A stretch of 64,000 nucleotides of DNA from Clostridiaceae bacterium (GTDB lineage: Bacteria > Bacillota > Clostridia > Peptostreptococcales > Tindalliaceae): positions 28,224 to 92,223 of the forward strand of contig JAGXHW010000010.1 of assembly GCA_024635995.1 (NCBI GenBank), written 5' to 3'. Below the pieces are notes generated by a model. The model did not search any database and was not told the origin of the DNA. It saw only the letters and a program-made list of their open reading frames with translations. Below, in pieces: positions 13,892 to 22,275 of this stretch. Numbering within the stretch: the stretch's first letter is position 1; each line of letters opens with the position of its first letter. Position numbers and translations under genes: made by a program.

Positions 13892-15514
13892 CTAGTTTGA
13901 TGCTGCAATCTGCAGCAGGTCTGATTTTTGTACGAGATAGTAGTCTTTGTTCTTCAGTGTTTTGTTGTACTCTTTCTGGCCTTCAAATTCTTCCACTGTC
14001 TTTTTTTCTTCCGGTGTCATTTGGCTGTAGGTGGCTTTTCCGTAGTTTGGCGGTAACCATCCTTTTCGCTGAGAGCCAAAAAGGTTGAATTTTTTCAGTA
14101 ATTCCAGGTCCTTAAACTCAATGTGTGTTGTGCCTTTTTTATAGAACGTGACTGTGAAATACTTTAGCTCTATTTTCTTTGACTTGCTTTTCTTTTCAGC
14201 CTCTTCCAGGGCAGTTCTCAGATCGTGGTGATCGGTGCGGCCGGCGTCCAGGTAGTTGAATACTTTTTCTATGTCCATGAGTTTTGCTGTGGCTTTGGTT
14301 GGCTGCATTGTGCTGCCCCATATGTCCCTGGCACTTAGTGGGATGATCACTTTTTTATTGATTTTGTAGGCTTTATTTGTGCGCCATCCATTGTATAGGT
14401 GGATGTTCTGTGAGTAGTGGTCATAATGGTGCTTGCAGGACAGTTCGTCAAACAGGCTGAGTATAGTTTCTTCAACTGATTTTGTCATTTGCTGGGTGAT
14501 TTGGTTTTTTACTTCCATGATGTTGAACATGGAAAACTCCAAGTGTGCCAGCTGGTTAATCTTGCTGTTGAACTCATCTCTCATGTTACTGGTGAGCAAG
14601 TTGACGAATGTATCTGTTTTGAACAGGGCTTCCCAGTACTTGTATCTGAGGTTTGTCATGTACCGGTTTATGGTTTCTTTCTTGTTGCCTTCTTTATGGT
14701 TTCCGTACTCGTTGACCTGCAGGGACAGGATCGGTGAATTAAATTCGTCTTTCATACTTTTGAGCATGTATGGCAGCATGGCGAAATATTCGTTGATTAG
14801 CTTTGTGCCGGCAGCTGCTTCGTACTTGTACCTGGTAATGATGGCCTGCATTGGGTCTTTGTCTATGACATGGTGTCCCTCTTCCATGGTGCTGGTTGTT
14901 CCTGCTTGTGCTTGGTCCAGCTGGTCGAGTATCAGACTTTCTTCTTCTCTTTCTGGAACGGTGATTTTTACCAGGGCTATTTCCACGTCTGTTTTTCTTT
15001 CAGCTTCTGTGAAGGTGTCTTCCAGGAAGATAACCTCTGCTCCCGTAAGCTTCAGGTGATTTTGTAGTATTTTTCTTAAATTGCTGTGTCTGTTCCTTAA
15101 TGTTTCTGCATTTAAGATGCATACTATCTGACCGCCGGCGTTGATCATGCCGATGGCTTTCATCAAGTGTTTGTCTCCGGCTGAAAATGGCGGGTTCATG
15201 ACAATGAGGTCGTACTGCTTGTGTGTTTCGTAAGTGAGAAAATCGTCGTGTACTACCCGGAGGCCTTTACCTCTTAAAATATGGCGTAGGTTTTCTTCTA
15301 TCTCGATGGTGTCAATGTCATACTGTTTCTCTTCCTGGTTGTATCCATATCTTCTATGGCCCTGGGCATCTTTCATGCGCTGGTGTATGACTTCTGCTAT
15401 GTCGCCTTTTCCGGCTGATGGTTCCAGGGCTGTACCGATGGTTCTAAAATCTATATGGTCTATCATCTTCCTGATCAATGGCATAGGTGTTGGGTAAAAT
15501 TCAGTGAGGTTCAT
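13892..15514 (-). CDS. DNA N6-adenine methyltransferase with DUF4942 domain
   Basis: 540 residues. The N-terminal half is a SAM-dependent methyltransferase: motif I ALEPSAGKGD at about 29-38 and the catalytic NPPF at 107-110 (LIVMNPPFSAG), which marks adenine-N6 or similar enzymes. The C-terminal half (about 230-540) resembles DUF4942, common with phage and plasmid methyltransferases, probably for target recognition. No partner restriction gene is nearby, so it is likely an orphan enzyme protecting phage DNA or affecting regulation. The start has AAAGGAAG upstream. Confidence 0.85.
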   Translation of the reverse strand: MNLTEFYPTPMPLIRKMIDHIDFRTIGTALEPSAGKGDIAEVIHQRMKDAQGHRRYGYNQEEKQYDIDTIEIEENLRHILRGKGLRVVHDDFLTYETHKQYDLIVMNPPFSAGDKHLMKAIGMINAGGQIVCILNAETLRNRHSNLRKILQNHLKLTGAEVIFLEDTFTEAERKTDVEIALVKITVPEREEESLILDQLDQAQAGTTSTMEEGHHVIDKDPMQAIITRYKYEAAAGTKLINEYFAMLPYMLKSMKDEFNSPILSLQVNEYGNHKEGNKKETINRYMTNLRYKYWEALFKTDTFVNLLTSNMRDEFNSKINQLAHLEFSMFNIMEVKNQITQQMTKSVEETILSLFDELSCKHHYDHYSQNIHLYNGWRTNKAYKINKKVIIPLSARDIWGSTMQPTKATAKLMDIEKVFNYLDAGRTDHHDLRTALEEAEKKSKSKKIELKYFTVTFYKKGTTHIEFKDLELLKKFNLFGSQRKGWLPPNYGKATYSQMTPEEKKTVEEFEGQKEYNKTLKNKDYYLVQKSDLLQIAASN

Positions 15515-15532
15515 ATAATCTTCCTTTCGGAT

Positions 15533-15844
15533 TTACTTTTTATCTGTCTCTGTCTTTTTCTGTAGCTTCTTTGCATTTTTCTTTTGGTTTCTGCGCTGTT
15601 TTCTGTTTGGTTTTCTAGCCTGCTGTGTTTCGTGGATTATGCCGTGATCAAGCAGGGCCATGATGTGTTCTTCGACTTTTTCTTTGTGCTGCACTTCAAA
15701 TGCGTTCGCTTTTGCTTGCATATAGTAAGCTGTTGATGGGCTGATGCCTTTCATTGTGCTAATGGCCACTGCATTTACTTTCACCCACAGGCTGAAAGTG
15801 TAGTCTCTTTTCATTCTTTCGATTTTTTCTGGGTTTGTTTGCAT
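15533..15844 (-). CDS. hypothetical phage protein with basic tail
   Basis: 103 residues. The N-terminal two thirds are helical (DYTFSLWVKVNAVAISTMKGISP), and the last 30 residues are a Lys/Arg/Gln-rich tail likely to contact nucleic acid. The start is at ATG 15844 with a GGAG at long spacing. No family is recognised. About 90 bases between this gene and the one upstream hold a GC-rich palindrome-like stretch but no clear gene. Confidence 0.55.
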   Translation of the reverse strand: MQTNPEKIERMKRDYTFSLWVKVNAVAISTMKGISPSTAYYMQAKANAFEVQHKEKVEEHIMALLDHGIIHETQQARKPNRKQRRNQKKNAKKLQKKTETDKK

Positions 15845-15936
15845 GTTCTCTTCGTGCTCCTTTCAGTTTTTGGGTACGGCCGGCGGTGGCCACTCCCTTT
15901 TTCTGCAATTAATTATTCTGTACTTGCGTTTTTGGG

Positions 15937-16341
15937 TTATACTGTTCGGCTTTGCTTGAAGGTGTCGCCTCTTTCAATCTTTACTTCTTTTTTCGTGTTC
16001 ACACTGATGGTGCCTTTGGTTCCGCTGTCTTCGTCTTCAATGCTGGCTTTTCTTATGAGGTCTCTTATGGCGGCTTCTGCCAGCTCCTGCATTAGTTCTA
16101 TAAATCTTTGGTTTTGTACTGGTTCTGTGTGTTGGTTCTGCTGGTCCTGTCCAAAGAGTATGTTGATTTGATGATTGGCTTTCTCTATCTTATCTTTGAT
16201 GCGCTCTTCTTTTCGGAATCCCTGACCTTCCGAGCAATCACAGTTTTTCGTTACGGTGTAGTTTCTCTCTTTTTCTGATGGATTGTCTGCTATTTTTGTT
16301 TGTCCGCAATAGCTGCATACGCCTGTCATTTGTTCGCTCAC
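15937..16341 (-). CDS. phage protein with N-terminal zinc ribbon
   Basis: 134 residues from a GTG at 16341, with GGGAGG seven bases upstream. CSYCGQTK at the N-terminus and CDCSEG about 25 residues on form a likely zinc ribbon. The rest is helical and charged. Proteins with a similar CSYCGQ head occur in Firmicutes phages near recombination genes. Function unknown. Confidence 0.6.
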   Translation of the reverse strand: MSEQMTGVCSYCGQTKIADNPSEKERNYTVTKNCDCSEGQGFRKEERIKDKIEKANHQINILFGQDQQNQHTEPVQNQRFIELMQELAEAAIRDLIRKASIEDEDSGTKGTISVNTKKEVKIERGDTFKQSRTV

Positions 16342-16357
16342 GCTTATTCCTCCCGTC

Positions 16358-16906
16358 TTAGTCTTCTATTTGCAGGAATCTTATGATTCCGTTTTTATAG
16401 GGCACTTTGTAGCCTTTTAGTTCCTCTTCCATGACGTAGTTTCTTCCAAAGGCCTCTTTCATATTCTTCCAGATCACCCAGGGGATCATGTAGTAATGTT
16501 CCAGCCGGAAGGATACGAGTATGTAGGTGATAGCTCCCATCTGCCGGTAGTTTTCCAGTGACTCTTGCTGTTGTTCTGATACTCTTTTGGATTCTATTCT
16601 GTCTTTGTCGGTGTGTTTTGCTTCCATGACGATTGTTTGTCCGCCCTTTATGGTTCCTTTGTAGTCTGGCTGGGCTTTTTTTAGAAAACAGCAGATAAAC
16701 TGAGTGCCTTTTAATGGCCTGATCACTTTCATGGGTTCGGGTGTTTTTTCGATAATGGCAATGTTGTGGTTTCGGTACCATCTGCAGCTGCCATCGATGA
16801 TGGTTTCCATGAGCTGGCCAATCATTCTGTTTTGTTTTCCGCGGACTTGGTTCATTGTTTTGGTGTTTGTCATTGGTTGGTTGTTCCTTTCTGTTTGTGT
16901 CTTCAT
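16358..16906 (-). CDS. RecU-like Holliday junction resolvase
   Basis: 182 residues. The start at 16906 overlaps the previous stop (GAATGA); an internal ATG at 16873 is also possible. The RecU nuclease pattern is present: a GKQNR-like N-terminus, KAQPDYKGTIKGGQTIVMEAKHT around residues 77-99 with the catalytic D..E.K arrangement, and a Gln/Ser-rich helix QQQESLENYRQMGAI. A FRLEHYYMIPW strand follows, as in RecU. It would resolve branched DNA before packaging. Confidence 0.82.
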   Translation of the reverse strand: MKTQTERNNQPMTNTKTMNQVRGKQNRMIGQLMETIIDGSCRWYRNHNIAIIEKTPEPMKVIRPLKGTQFICCFLKKAQPDYKGTIKGGQTIVMEAKHTDKDRIESKRVSEQQQESLENYRQMGAITYILVSFRLEHYYMIPWVIWKNMKEAFGRNYVMEEELKGYKVPYKNGIIRFLQIED

Positions 16907-17658
16907 TCGATCTTTCTCATTCTGATGTGCAGGTGTTTGGCAGCTGTAACGTCATTTACCGTCACAGTGCAATCGTTTAGGTAATAGCCTGGGTATAATT
17001 TGTTGAAAGTGTCTCTATCTCCCTGGGCTGTGCTAAGATGATCTACTTTTTTGCGGCTGTATTTGTGATCGTTCACGTCTACTCTCGGTTTTTTCAGATT
17101 CAGGGATGATGTCCAGCGCTTTTTCCCTTTCGGATCCTTGGTGATGTACCGGGCTATTCCTTCGTAACCAAATTCATCTGCTTCCAGTCTGTCTGCATTG
17201 GCTCTTCCTTTTTGCCAGATTTCTTCTGCGGTGTCTCTGTCCATGCCTGACATGATGATGTGATGGTGTATGCGCTTTTTTCTTTTACCAGCTGCAGGTT
17301 CTTCCTCTTCCTGGTGTTCAATCACTGCTATGTATTTGATGTCCGGGAGGCCTTCTTTTTTTCGATGCCTCTTTATTCTCCGGATATAGTTGATCACGTC
17401 CTTTCTGGCTTCTTCTTCAGTGGCCGGCAACTCTCCATCTTTGTAAGTCAGGTGCACTGCCAGGTCTTTGTCAGTAAAATTTGTGTTGATGAGTCTGATC
17501 AGGTGTTTTCGTGCGTTTTTTTCGTTGAGGTTTTTCTGCTTTGGTTTGCTTAGCTTTTCTTTTTTCTTCCTGGGCTCTTTCTGCTGTTTTTTTGTTATTG
17601 GGTATATTTCGACTTCGAGCATTTTACCGGAGTAAATCTTTTTTTCTCTCCATGGCAT
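16903..17658 (-). CDS. HUH-type replication-associated protein
   Basis: 251 residues. A very basic N-terminus (rich in Lys through residue 45) precedes a domain with LAVHLTYKDGELP, KYIAVIEHQ and the histidine motif RIHHHIIMSG near residue 132, then YEGIARYITKDP near residue 168. This arrangement (metal-binding HUH then a tyrosine-bearing helix) fits the rolling-circle Rep/G2P-like fold. Such proteins nick DNA at an origin and stay attached through tyrosine. The hairpin-rich gap just upstream could be its target. The family match is from motif reading only, so moderate confidence. Confidence 0.6.
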   Translation of the reverse strand: MPWREKKIYSGKMLEVEIYPITKKQQKEPRKKKEKLSKPKQKNLNEKNARKHLIRLINTNFTDKDLAVHLTYKDGELPATEEEARKDVINYIRRIKRHRKKEGLPDIKYIAVIEHQEEEEPAAGKRKKRIHHHIIMSGMDRDTAEEIWQKGRANADRLEADEFGYEGIARYITKDPKGKKRWTSSLNLKKPRVDVNDHKYSRKKVDHLSTAQGDRDTFNKLYPGYYLNDCTVTVNDVTAAKHLHIRMRKIE

Positions 17659-17876
17659 AGGGCTTTTTCCCTCCTGGTGATTTTGTGCTCTTTTTTTGTA
17701 TATTTATACTGTTGCTTGGGTTGTGGTTGAGATCTTAATACCTATTACAAGCGCATAAAGATGGGGGTTTTTTGTTGCTATTTCGCCATTTAGCGCCTGT
17801 ATTGTGATATAATATTTTTAGGCATAGCGGTTTTTATTTTGTTTAAGCGCATGACACTTTTGGGGGTGTTATGCGC
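17659..17876. other. candidate phage replication origin or regulatory region
   Basis: This 210-base gap separates the HTH gene from the HUH gene. It has an inverted repeat GCGCATGACAC/GTGTTATGCGC (17847-17857 and 17866-17876, with wobble pairs) around an eight-base G-rich loop; the right arm covers the HTH stop codon. A partial direct copy of its left arm and G-run (GCGCATAAAGATGGGGGT) is at 17751-17768. A plus-strand extended -10 (TGATATAAT) is at 17805-17813. Position next to an HUH gene suggests an origin; no nick site is identified. Confidence 0.4.
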
Positions 17877-18234
17877 TCTCTCTTTGTTGGTTGATTTCCT
17901 CCTCATATTTTCTGATTCTGACGCTTACATATGTTTTGTGGAGACTGAATATCTCTCCTATTTGCAAATAAGTCATGCCGCTTCGCCTCATTTCTGCCAT
18001 CTGCTTGGTTTCTTCTCTGCGTTTCCTTTTGTTTTCTTCCACTTGTTCTTTGCTGGAGGCTGGTTTGAGGGCTTTTCTATGTTTGTAATTGTCTATCTTC
18101 TTAATTGATTGCTGCATCTTTTCTCTTATTTTCTGTGTCATTTCACCTTCTTCTATCCATTTCATTGCTTGTTCTGGCGTAATTCCGCCAACAATACTCA
18201 GGCTCAGGGCATACCAGTTTTCAGCTGTATCCAT
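17869..18234 (-). CDS. HTH-domain phage protein, 121 residues
   Basis: ATG at 18234 with AGAGGTG upstream. The C-terminal third (MAEMRRSGMTYLQIGEIFSLHKTYVSVRIRKY) is a sigma-region-4-like or resolvase-like helix-turn-helix. The middle is highly basic (residues 40-75). It could be a DNA-binding regulator of the nearby hairpin region or of replication. No closer family can be named. Confidence 0.65.
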   Translation of the reverse strand: MDTAENWYALSLSIVGGITPEQAMKWIEEGEMTQKIREKMQQSIKKIDNYKHRKALKPASSKEQVEENKRKRREETKQMAEMRRSGMTYLQIGEIFSLHKTYVSVRIRKYEEEINQQRESA

Positions 18235-18238
18235 GTGA

Positions 18239-18376
18239 TCACCTCTTTAGGTCCTCTTTCAACTCTCTTTTGGCTATTTCAACTGACAGTTTTCTTCTGA
18301 TGTGGTAAGGCTTGTTTTTTATGATGGCCTCTTCCAGTTCTTCCCTCAGGCTGTTGATGTCTTTTATATCTATCAT
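18239..18376 (-). CDS. small helical protein, 45 residues
   Basis: ATG at 18376 preceded by AAGGGAGG eight bases upstream; the stop lies five bases before the HTH gene start. The product (MIDIKDINSLREELEEAI at the start) is a charged amphipathic helix pair ending in Lys/Arg. It follows the PcfJ-like gene closely. No family is recognised. Confidence 0.6.
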   Translation of the reverse strand: MIDIKDINSLREELEEAIIKNKPYHIRRKLSVEIAKRELKEDLKR

Positions 18377-18389
18377 GTGGGTTCCTCCC

Positions 18390-20411
18390 TTACATAGCCT
18401 CTTTCAGTTTTTCCGGTGGTGCTGCCAGCTTTTCTTTCTCAAACTTATCGAGCAGCCTTTTAATGACTTTTTCTTGGTCGGTGTCCTTGTTTCTCATACC
18501 TCTGCACTGGCGAACCTTTCCGCCGGCGATCTCCATGGTATAGAAAGGTGTGTCTGGTTCTTCTTTCTTCCGGATGAACAGGATGACACATTCTTTTCTG
18601 GCCATGCGTGAAATGTAGTTACTGACACAATGGTGTAGTTCCTGGCCTTCTTTGACGAGTTGATCAGCTGATTCCGGTGCGGTGATAATGTACTTGGCGG
18701 TTTCCATGGCGTACTTCTCCATGATCTGTGGGTACAGCTTTGCAATCTTCTTCTGCTCCCGTCGTTCCCTGGCGGCTTCTGCTTTTTTCCGTTTAACGTC
18801 CCAGCGTTTAAAGGTTGTGTCGTGGGCCTCTTCCAGGTTTCGCGGGAACAATATAAAGTGGTTCGATATGTCATATTTTAGTTTGCTGCAGACTTCTACA
18901 TAGTCGGTCCAGTTCTGGAATGTTGTTTCTGTCTTCTCTTTACCATGGGTCTGCTTTTCGATGTAGTTCATAATCTTCACCAGGCCGGCGTGATGGGCTG
19001 CTATTTTCAGTATGTCTTCCTCACACTGTGTCATGCTGGCCAGGCGCTTTATCTGTTCCGGGACAATCTTCATGCCATAGTGCTTCATGCGCCGGTAAAA
19101 GAGCAGTGCATCTCTGCCGCCATCTATCTGTTTCAATAAACTTATTTCATCGTTTTTCAGTGAGGTAAACTTGTCTGGTGTGTAGCCAATGCCTCCGCGC
19201 TCCATGCAATCGGCAATGTAATAACTCAGGCCTCTTTTCACCAGGTATTCCATTTCTCTGTGAATTACGTATACTGCTAAGTACTGATGGATATTAAAAG
19301 CAAATTCCGGACGGTGAATGGCGTACTTTTCAAGGGCTGAATACTCAAATGGTGTACCATGGAGGGCTTCGCTGATTCCTTCCGGGTAAAGTATGGTTTT
19401 GTTGTCGATGTTTCTTTCATATAATCCCCTGATGCTGTACTCGCACCATCTGACTTTTCCTGTATTCTTGAATGCCGCCCAATCATAAGTTTCGTATTCT
19501 GTGCCATTGTGAATGGTACGCCTTATCTCATAGTGCTTTGTGTTGGAAGTGGCCAGTAGTATTCCCTTGTCACCTTTAAAGTCCCGGCATACGTTGAAGA
19601 GCCTGACCACAAACTCCGGTTTATCTTGTTTCTTTGTGGTGGTGGTTGGCAGCATGGGCTGGATCAGCGCCACGGTTCGCCATTCGCTCCACCTTCTGGC
19701 TCTCATTTTGCCGGCGGCCTTGTAGGTGATGGTGCTTTCACAGCTGGGGCAGGTACCGCTTTTATCGTGACGGGGTTCTGTAACAATCACGTCTTGACCG
19801 CACCAAGTACAGTGGCCATTCATTTGCTTCCTGCCTTTCCGGTAGTGGTACACGATGTACCGGCTGGATAATAGGGCCTGTTCTTCCACCCATGGTGTGA
19901 AATTCTCCGGGATGGGTGGCACCCGGTTCATCTGGGCATCGATGGCGTCTGTGATGGCTTTGTGTTTTATGGCCAGTCGTTGTTTCATGATGTCTTCCTG
20001 GAGCTTATCAATGGCTTTCAATGGTTCAGTGGAGCCGGTGAACTCTTCAAGCAGCTGTTGACTTTCAGCGTCAACTACTGCACATTTTCGGGTCCATTCC
20101 CAACTTGGGTATCCGGTGACCATGGATGATATACTTCCTGTTTTCCATTTCCGATCTTTTATAGTCTGGGAAATGTAGTCTTTTTTGTTGAGGAAAACCC
20201 TGAATACTGGGTTTAGATACTCAGGCTGGTGATGAAGCAGGTTCTCTCTACTGTGAAAGTCCAGCTGCAGCACTTCTTTTTCCGGAGTGAACTGATGGTG
20301 CCATGCACAAACGAACCAATCAGGCTGTGGCGTTCTGATGGCCAACCTCACTAGGTCTTCTGTGGCTGGCCATACGGGTATCTGCCGGAGCTTTTTCTTG
20401 TTTAATTTCAT
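18390..20411 (-). CDS. PcfJ-like protein
   Basis: 673 residues. A central zinc ribbon is visible (CTWCGQDV and CPSCES around residues 203-230). The C-terminus carries the PcfJ signature: KEGQELHHCVSNY near residue 603, then ILFIRKK and PDTPFYTMEIAGGKVRQCRG. PcfJ is known from the enterococcal conjugative plasmid pCF10 and is widespread in phages and mobile elements, but its biochemical role is not established. It lies directly after the PcfK-like gene, the same pairing as on plasmids. The start has GGGGGATG upstream. Confidence 0.85.
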   Translation of the reverse strand: MKLNKKKLRQIPVWPATEDLVRLAIRTPQPDWFVCAWHHQFTPEKEVLQLDFHSRENLLHHQPEYLNPVFRVFLNKKDYISQTIKDRKWKTGSISSMVTGYPSWEWTRKCAVVDAESQQLLEEFTGSTEPLKAIDKLQEDIMKQRLAIKHKAITDAIDAQMNRVPPIPENFTPWVEEQALLSSRYIVYHYRKGRKQMNGHCTWCGQDVIVTEPRHDKSGTCPSCESTITYKAAGKMRARRWSEWRTVALIQPMLPTTTTKKQDKPEFVVRLFNVCRDFKGDKGILLATSNTKHYEIRRTIHNGTEYETYDWAAFKNTGKVRWCEYSIRGLYERNIDNKTILYPEGISEALHGTPFEYSALEKYAIHRPEFAFNIHQYLAVYVIHREMEYLVKRGLSYYIADCMERGGIGYTPDKFTSLKNDEISLLKQIDGGRDALLFYRRMKHYGMKIVPEQIKRLASMTQCEEDILKIAAHHAGLVKIMNYIEKQTHGKEKTETTFQNWTDYVEVCSKLKYDISNHFILFPRNLEEAHDTTFKRWDVKRKKAEAARERREQKKIAKLYPQIMEKYAMETAKYIITAPESADQLVKEGQELHHCVSNYISRMARKECVILFIRKKEEPDTPFYTMEIAGGKVRQCRGMRNKDTDQEKVIKRLLDKFEKEKLAAPPEKLKEAM

Positions 20412-20415
20412 ATCA

Positions 20416-20877
20416 TCATCCCCCCATCACTTCAAACAGTGACAGCTGGCCTTGTTTCTTCAGCTCTTCTTCTTTCTTCTTTCTTTCCTCTTCCTGGCGT
20501 TCAATGGCTTTCTGCTGCTTTTCAGCTTCTCTGCGGGCTTTTTCCTCTTCCGCTTTCTGCTCTGCTTCCTCTTTACGTTTCCGTTCCTCTTCCATGGCTT
20601 TCTGTTCCAGGGCAGCGTCGTCCAGTTGGTAGTAGTCGATGGCCATCTGGTATACGTCCTGGTCGGGGATCCAGCCGGAGCCAGTTACTCTTTTCTTGAC
20701 CTCTTTCTCAACGTGGGCTATGCATTTTGTCAGGGTTTTGTGTTCTTGCATCACCAGGGCGGCGAAGGCCTCGTCTGTGTCGGCCATGGTGATCAGGTGC
20801 TGGGCTATGGGTGCCACGGGCATGGTCTGGTTTTGCACATCTGTCTTTTCTGTTTTCAGCTTTTCGGCAGCGGTCAT
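20416..20877 (-). CDS. PcfK-like protein
   Basis: 153 residues. The family-type core is ALVMQEHKTLTKCIAHV and GSGWIPDQDVYQMAIDYYQLD (near residues 67-87). A long Glu/Lys/Arg coiled coil follows (about 93-140), with a short conserved tail GQLSLFEVMGG. PcfK accompanies PcfJ in plasmids and phages; its function is unknown. The gene ends four bases before the PcfJ start and begins a few bases after the upstream stop. Confidence 0.82.
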   Translation of the reverse strand: MTAAEKLKTEKTDVQNQTMPVAPIAQHLITMADTDEAFAALVMQEHKTLTKCIAHVEKEVKKRVTGSGWIPDQDVYQMAIDYYQLDDAALEQKAMEEERKRKEEAEQKAEEEKARREAEKQQKAIERQEEERKKKEEELKKQGQLSLFEVMGG

Positions 20878-20883
20878 TGTTCT

Positions 20884-21096
20884 TCACCTCTTTCTCTCTT
20901 TGTAAACCCTGGTTACGTCCAGTTCTTCCACGACGACTAAGGGCTTTGATCCTTCCTTTCTAAATTCCGGTGGTACTATTCGGGTCACTACATAATGTTT
21001 ATGTACTTCCGTTTCTTCTGCATCGATGTTGAGGATACTAAACTTGTCCGCTGGGTAGTCGTCCTCTAATGTGGTTTTACAGTAGACTTTCAGCAC
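20884..21096 (-). CDS. small beta-rich phage protein, 70 residues
   Basis: A GTG start at 21096 overlaps the end of the preceding gene, with GGAAGAG upstream. The product alternates hydrophobic strands (KVYCKTTLEDDY, HYVVTRIVPP, PLVVVEELDVTRVY) and ends basic. A small beta domain is likely. No family is recognised. Confidence 0.55.
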   Translation of the reverse strand: MLKVYCKTTLEDDYPADKFSILNIDAEETEVHKHYVVTRIVPPEFRKEGSKPLVVVEELDVTRVYKERKR

Positions 21097-21452
21097 ATCA
21101 TCAGCTCTTCCAGGGTGTTTTCTATTTCTGCGGCTACTTTTTCATATCGTTTTTCGCCTATGCCCAGGTGCTGGTGGAGTGTGGACTTGATCTTTTTTAT
21201 GGCTTTTATGGTACTTTCTTTGCCATTTTCGTTAGTTTCTTGGGCGTTATTATTACTTTTGGGGCTGTTTTCGGTATGTGGCACGGCTCCAATATTTTTC
21301 ATATGATCCAGCTGGTCTTCTGCTCCTGCCTGGTAGATTGATTGTAGAAACGCTTCCATTCGCTGTCGGTCCATTTTTTTAACTTCTTTGTAGATTTTTC
21401 TATTGAGCAGTTCTTTTTCCGCTGGCATTGGTTTGGCTGTCATTTTGTTCAT
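21090..21452 (-). CDS. hypothetical helical phage protein, 120 residues
   Basis: ATG at 21452 with AAGGAGG seven bases upstream. Two helical parts, MDRQRMEAFLQSIYQAGAED and a C-terminal KAIKKIKSTLHQHLGIGE, flank an Asn/Glu-rich linker. This could be a two-domain adaptor. No family is recognised. Confidence 0.6.
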   Translation of the reverse strand: MNKMTAKPMPAEKELLNRKIYKEVKKMDRQRMEAFLQSIYQAGAEDQLDHMKNIGAVPHTENSPKSNNNAQETNENGKESTIKAIKKIKSTLHQHLGIGEKRYEKVAAEIENTLEELMMC

Positions 21453-21464
21453 GGATTGGCCTCC

Positions 21465-22058
21465 TTATGGTTGGATTGATTCGTAAAACGCTTTTGTCTT
21501 TTGCTGTTCCACTGCCTCATTTTCCATTTTTTCAGCTGCCTGTTTTAGTTCCTTTAGCCATGGTTCTATAATCAGCTTTTGAAATGGATCTTTAACGGTT
21601 TGTTCTTTCAGTTTCATGAAGGCTATGCGCATTTTCAGTGTTTGTTCATCTACCTTGGGCGTTTTATTTGCTTCTTCGAGTCGATTCTTTAGCAGGCGTG
21701 CTTGTCTCTTTAAAAATTCAATTTCTTCTTGCAGCTTTCGCGTGTCTTCTATGGCTTCAACTTCCTTTTGGGTCGGTTTTATAGGTTGTGCCGATGCTTG
21801 TGGTTTATAAGGTGCTGGCTGTTCTTTCTTTTCTCCCCTGTTGTGTATGTCTGTCTGCTTTGATCTAAACTTCTGGGCCTGCAGCCATTTTTCATAGTCG
21901 GTTCTGACTTTTGAATAGTAAAGGCCGGTGATCTGGCCTGGCCTCATATTCTTCTGCTTTGCAAAGGCTTCCATCTGGTCTGTGAGTGTTGTGTCTGCGT
22001 CTTTCGCTTTCATGTGTTCCAGTAATTCTTCTGCCAATTTTTCTTTTGGATCTGTCAT
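21465..22058 (-). CDS. hypothetical phage protein with HTH-like head and coiled coil
   Basis: 197 residues. Residues 25-65 (LTDQMEAFAKQKNMRPGQITGLYYSKVRTDYEK in parts) look like a Myb/SANT- or HTH-like unit. A Pro/Gln linker follows, then a coiled coil from about 105 to 190. The start has GGGAGG and overlaps the upstream stop. Possibly a DNA-binding accessory protein; function unknown. Confidence 0.6.
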   Translation of the reverse strand: MTDPKEKLAEELLEHMKAKDADTTLTDQMEAFAKQKNMRPGQITGLYYSKVRTDYEKWLQAQKFRSKQTDIHNRGEKKEQPAPYKPQASAQPIKPTQKEVEAIEDTRKLQEEIEFLKRQARLLKNRLEEANKTPKVDEQTLKMRIAFMKLKEQTVKDPFQKLIIEPWLKELKQAAEKMENEAVEQQKTKAFYESIQP

Positions 22059-22255
22059 TGGTCGTTCCTCCCTTTTTCTTCTTTGGTTATTTTAGGTATT
22101 TCCATATATATGTGCGCCGTGAGTATGCCTATCATAAAGGCCCACCATGATTCATCCGGTGTAAAATATTTGTAAACTTGCGATAATAAAAGTCCAGCGG
22201 TAATAACCATTATTTGCAATTTCAGTTCTTTGTTTTTATCATTTCTTTTTTTCAC
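22055..22255 (-). CDS. small membrane protein, 66 residues
   Basis: A GTG start at 22255 with GGAAGGG upstream. A basic N-terminus is followed by a hydrophobic segment (LQIMVITAGLLLSQVY) and a second one (WWAFMIGILTAHIYMEI), so one or two transmembrane helices. It precedes a cell-wall-hydrolase-like gene's downstream neighbours in the same operon. The two membrane helices are holin-like in size, but its early-region position argues against a classical holin. Confidence 0.5.
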   Translation of the reverse strand: MKKRNDKNKELKLQIMVITAGLLLSQVYKYFTPDESWWAFMIGILTAHIYMEIPKITKEEKGRNDQ

Positions 22256-22275
22256 TTTTCCCTTCCTTTCATGAT

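Noticed and set aside
14433..15059. Plus-strand open frame of 208 codons inside the methyltransferase gene
   Set aside because: It lies wholly opposite a well-supported gene, is rich in Ser and Leu as expected for an antisense frame, and has no family features.
16395..16781. Second minus-strand frame of 128 codons inside the RecU-like gene
   Set aside because: Rich in Arg/His/Thr, out of frame with the clear nuclease motifs, no start signal.
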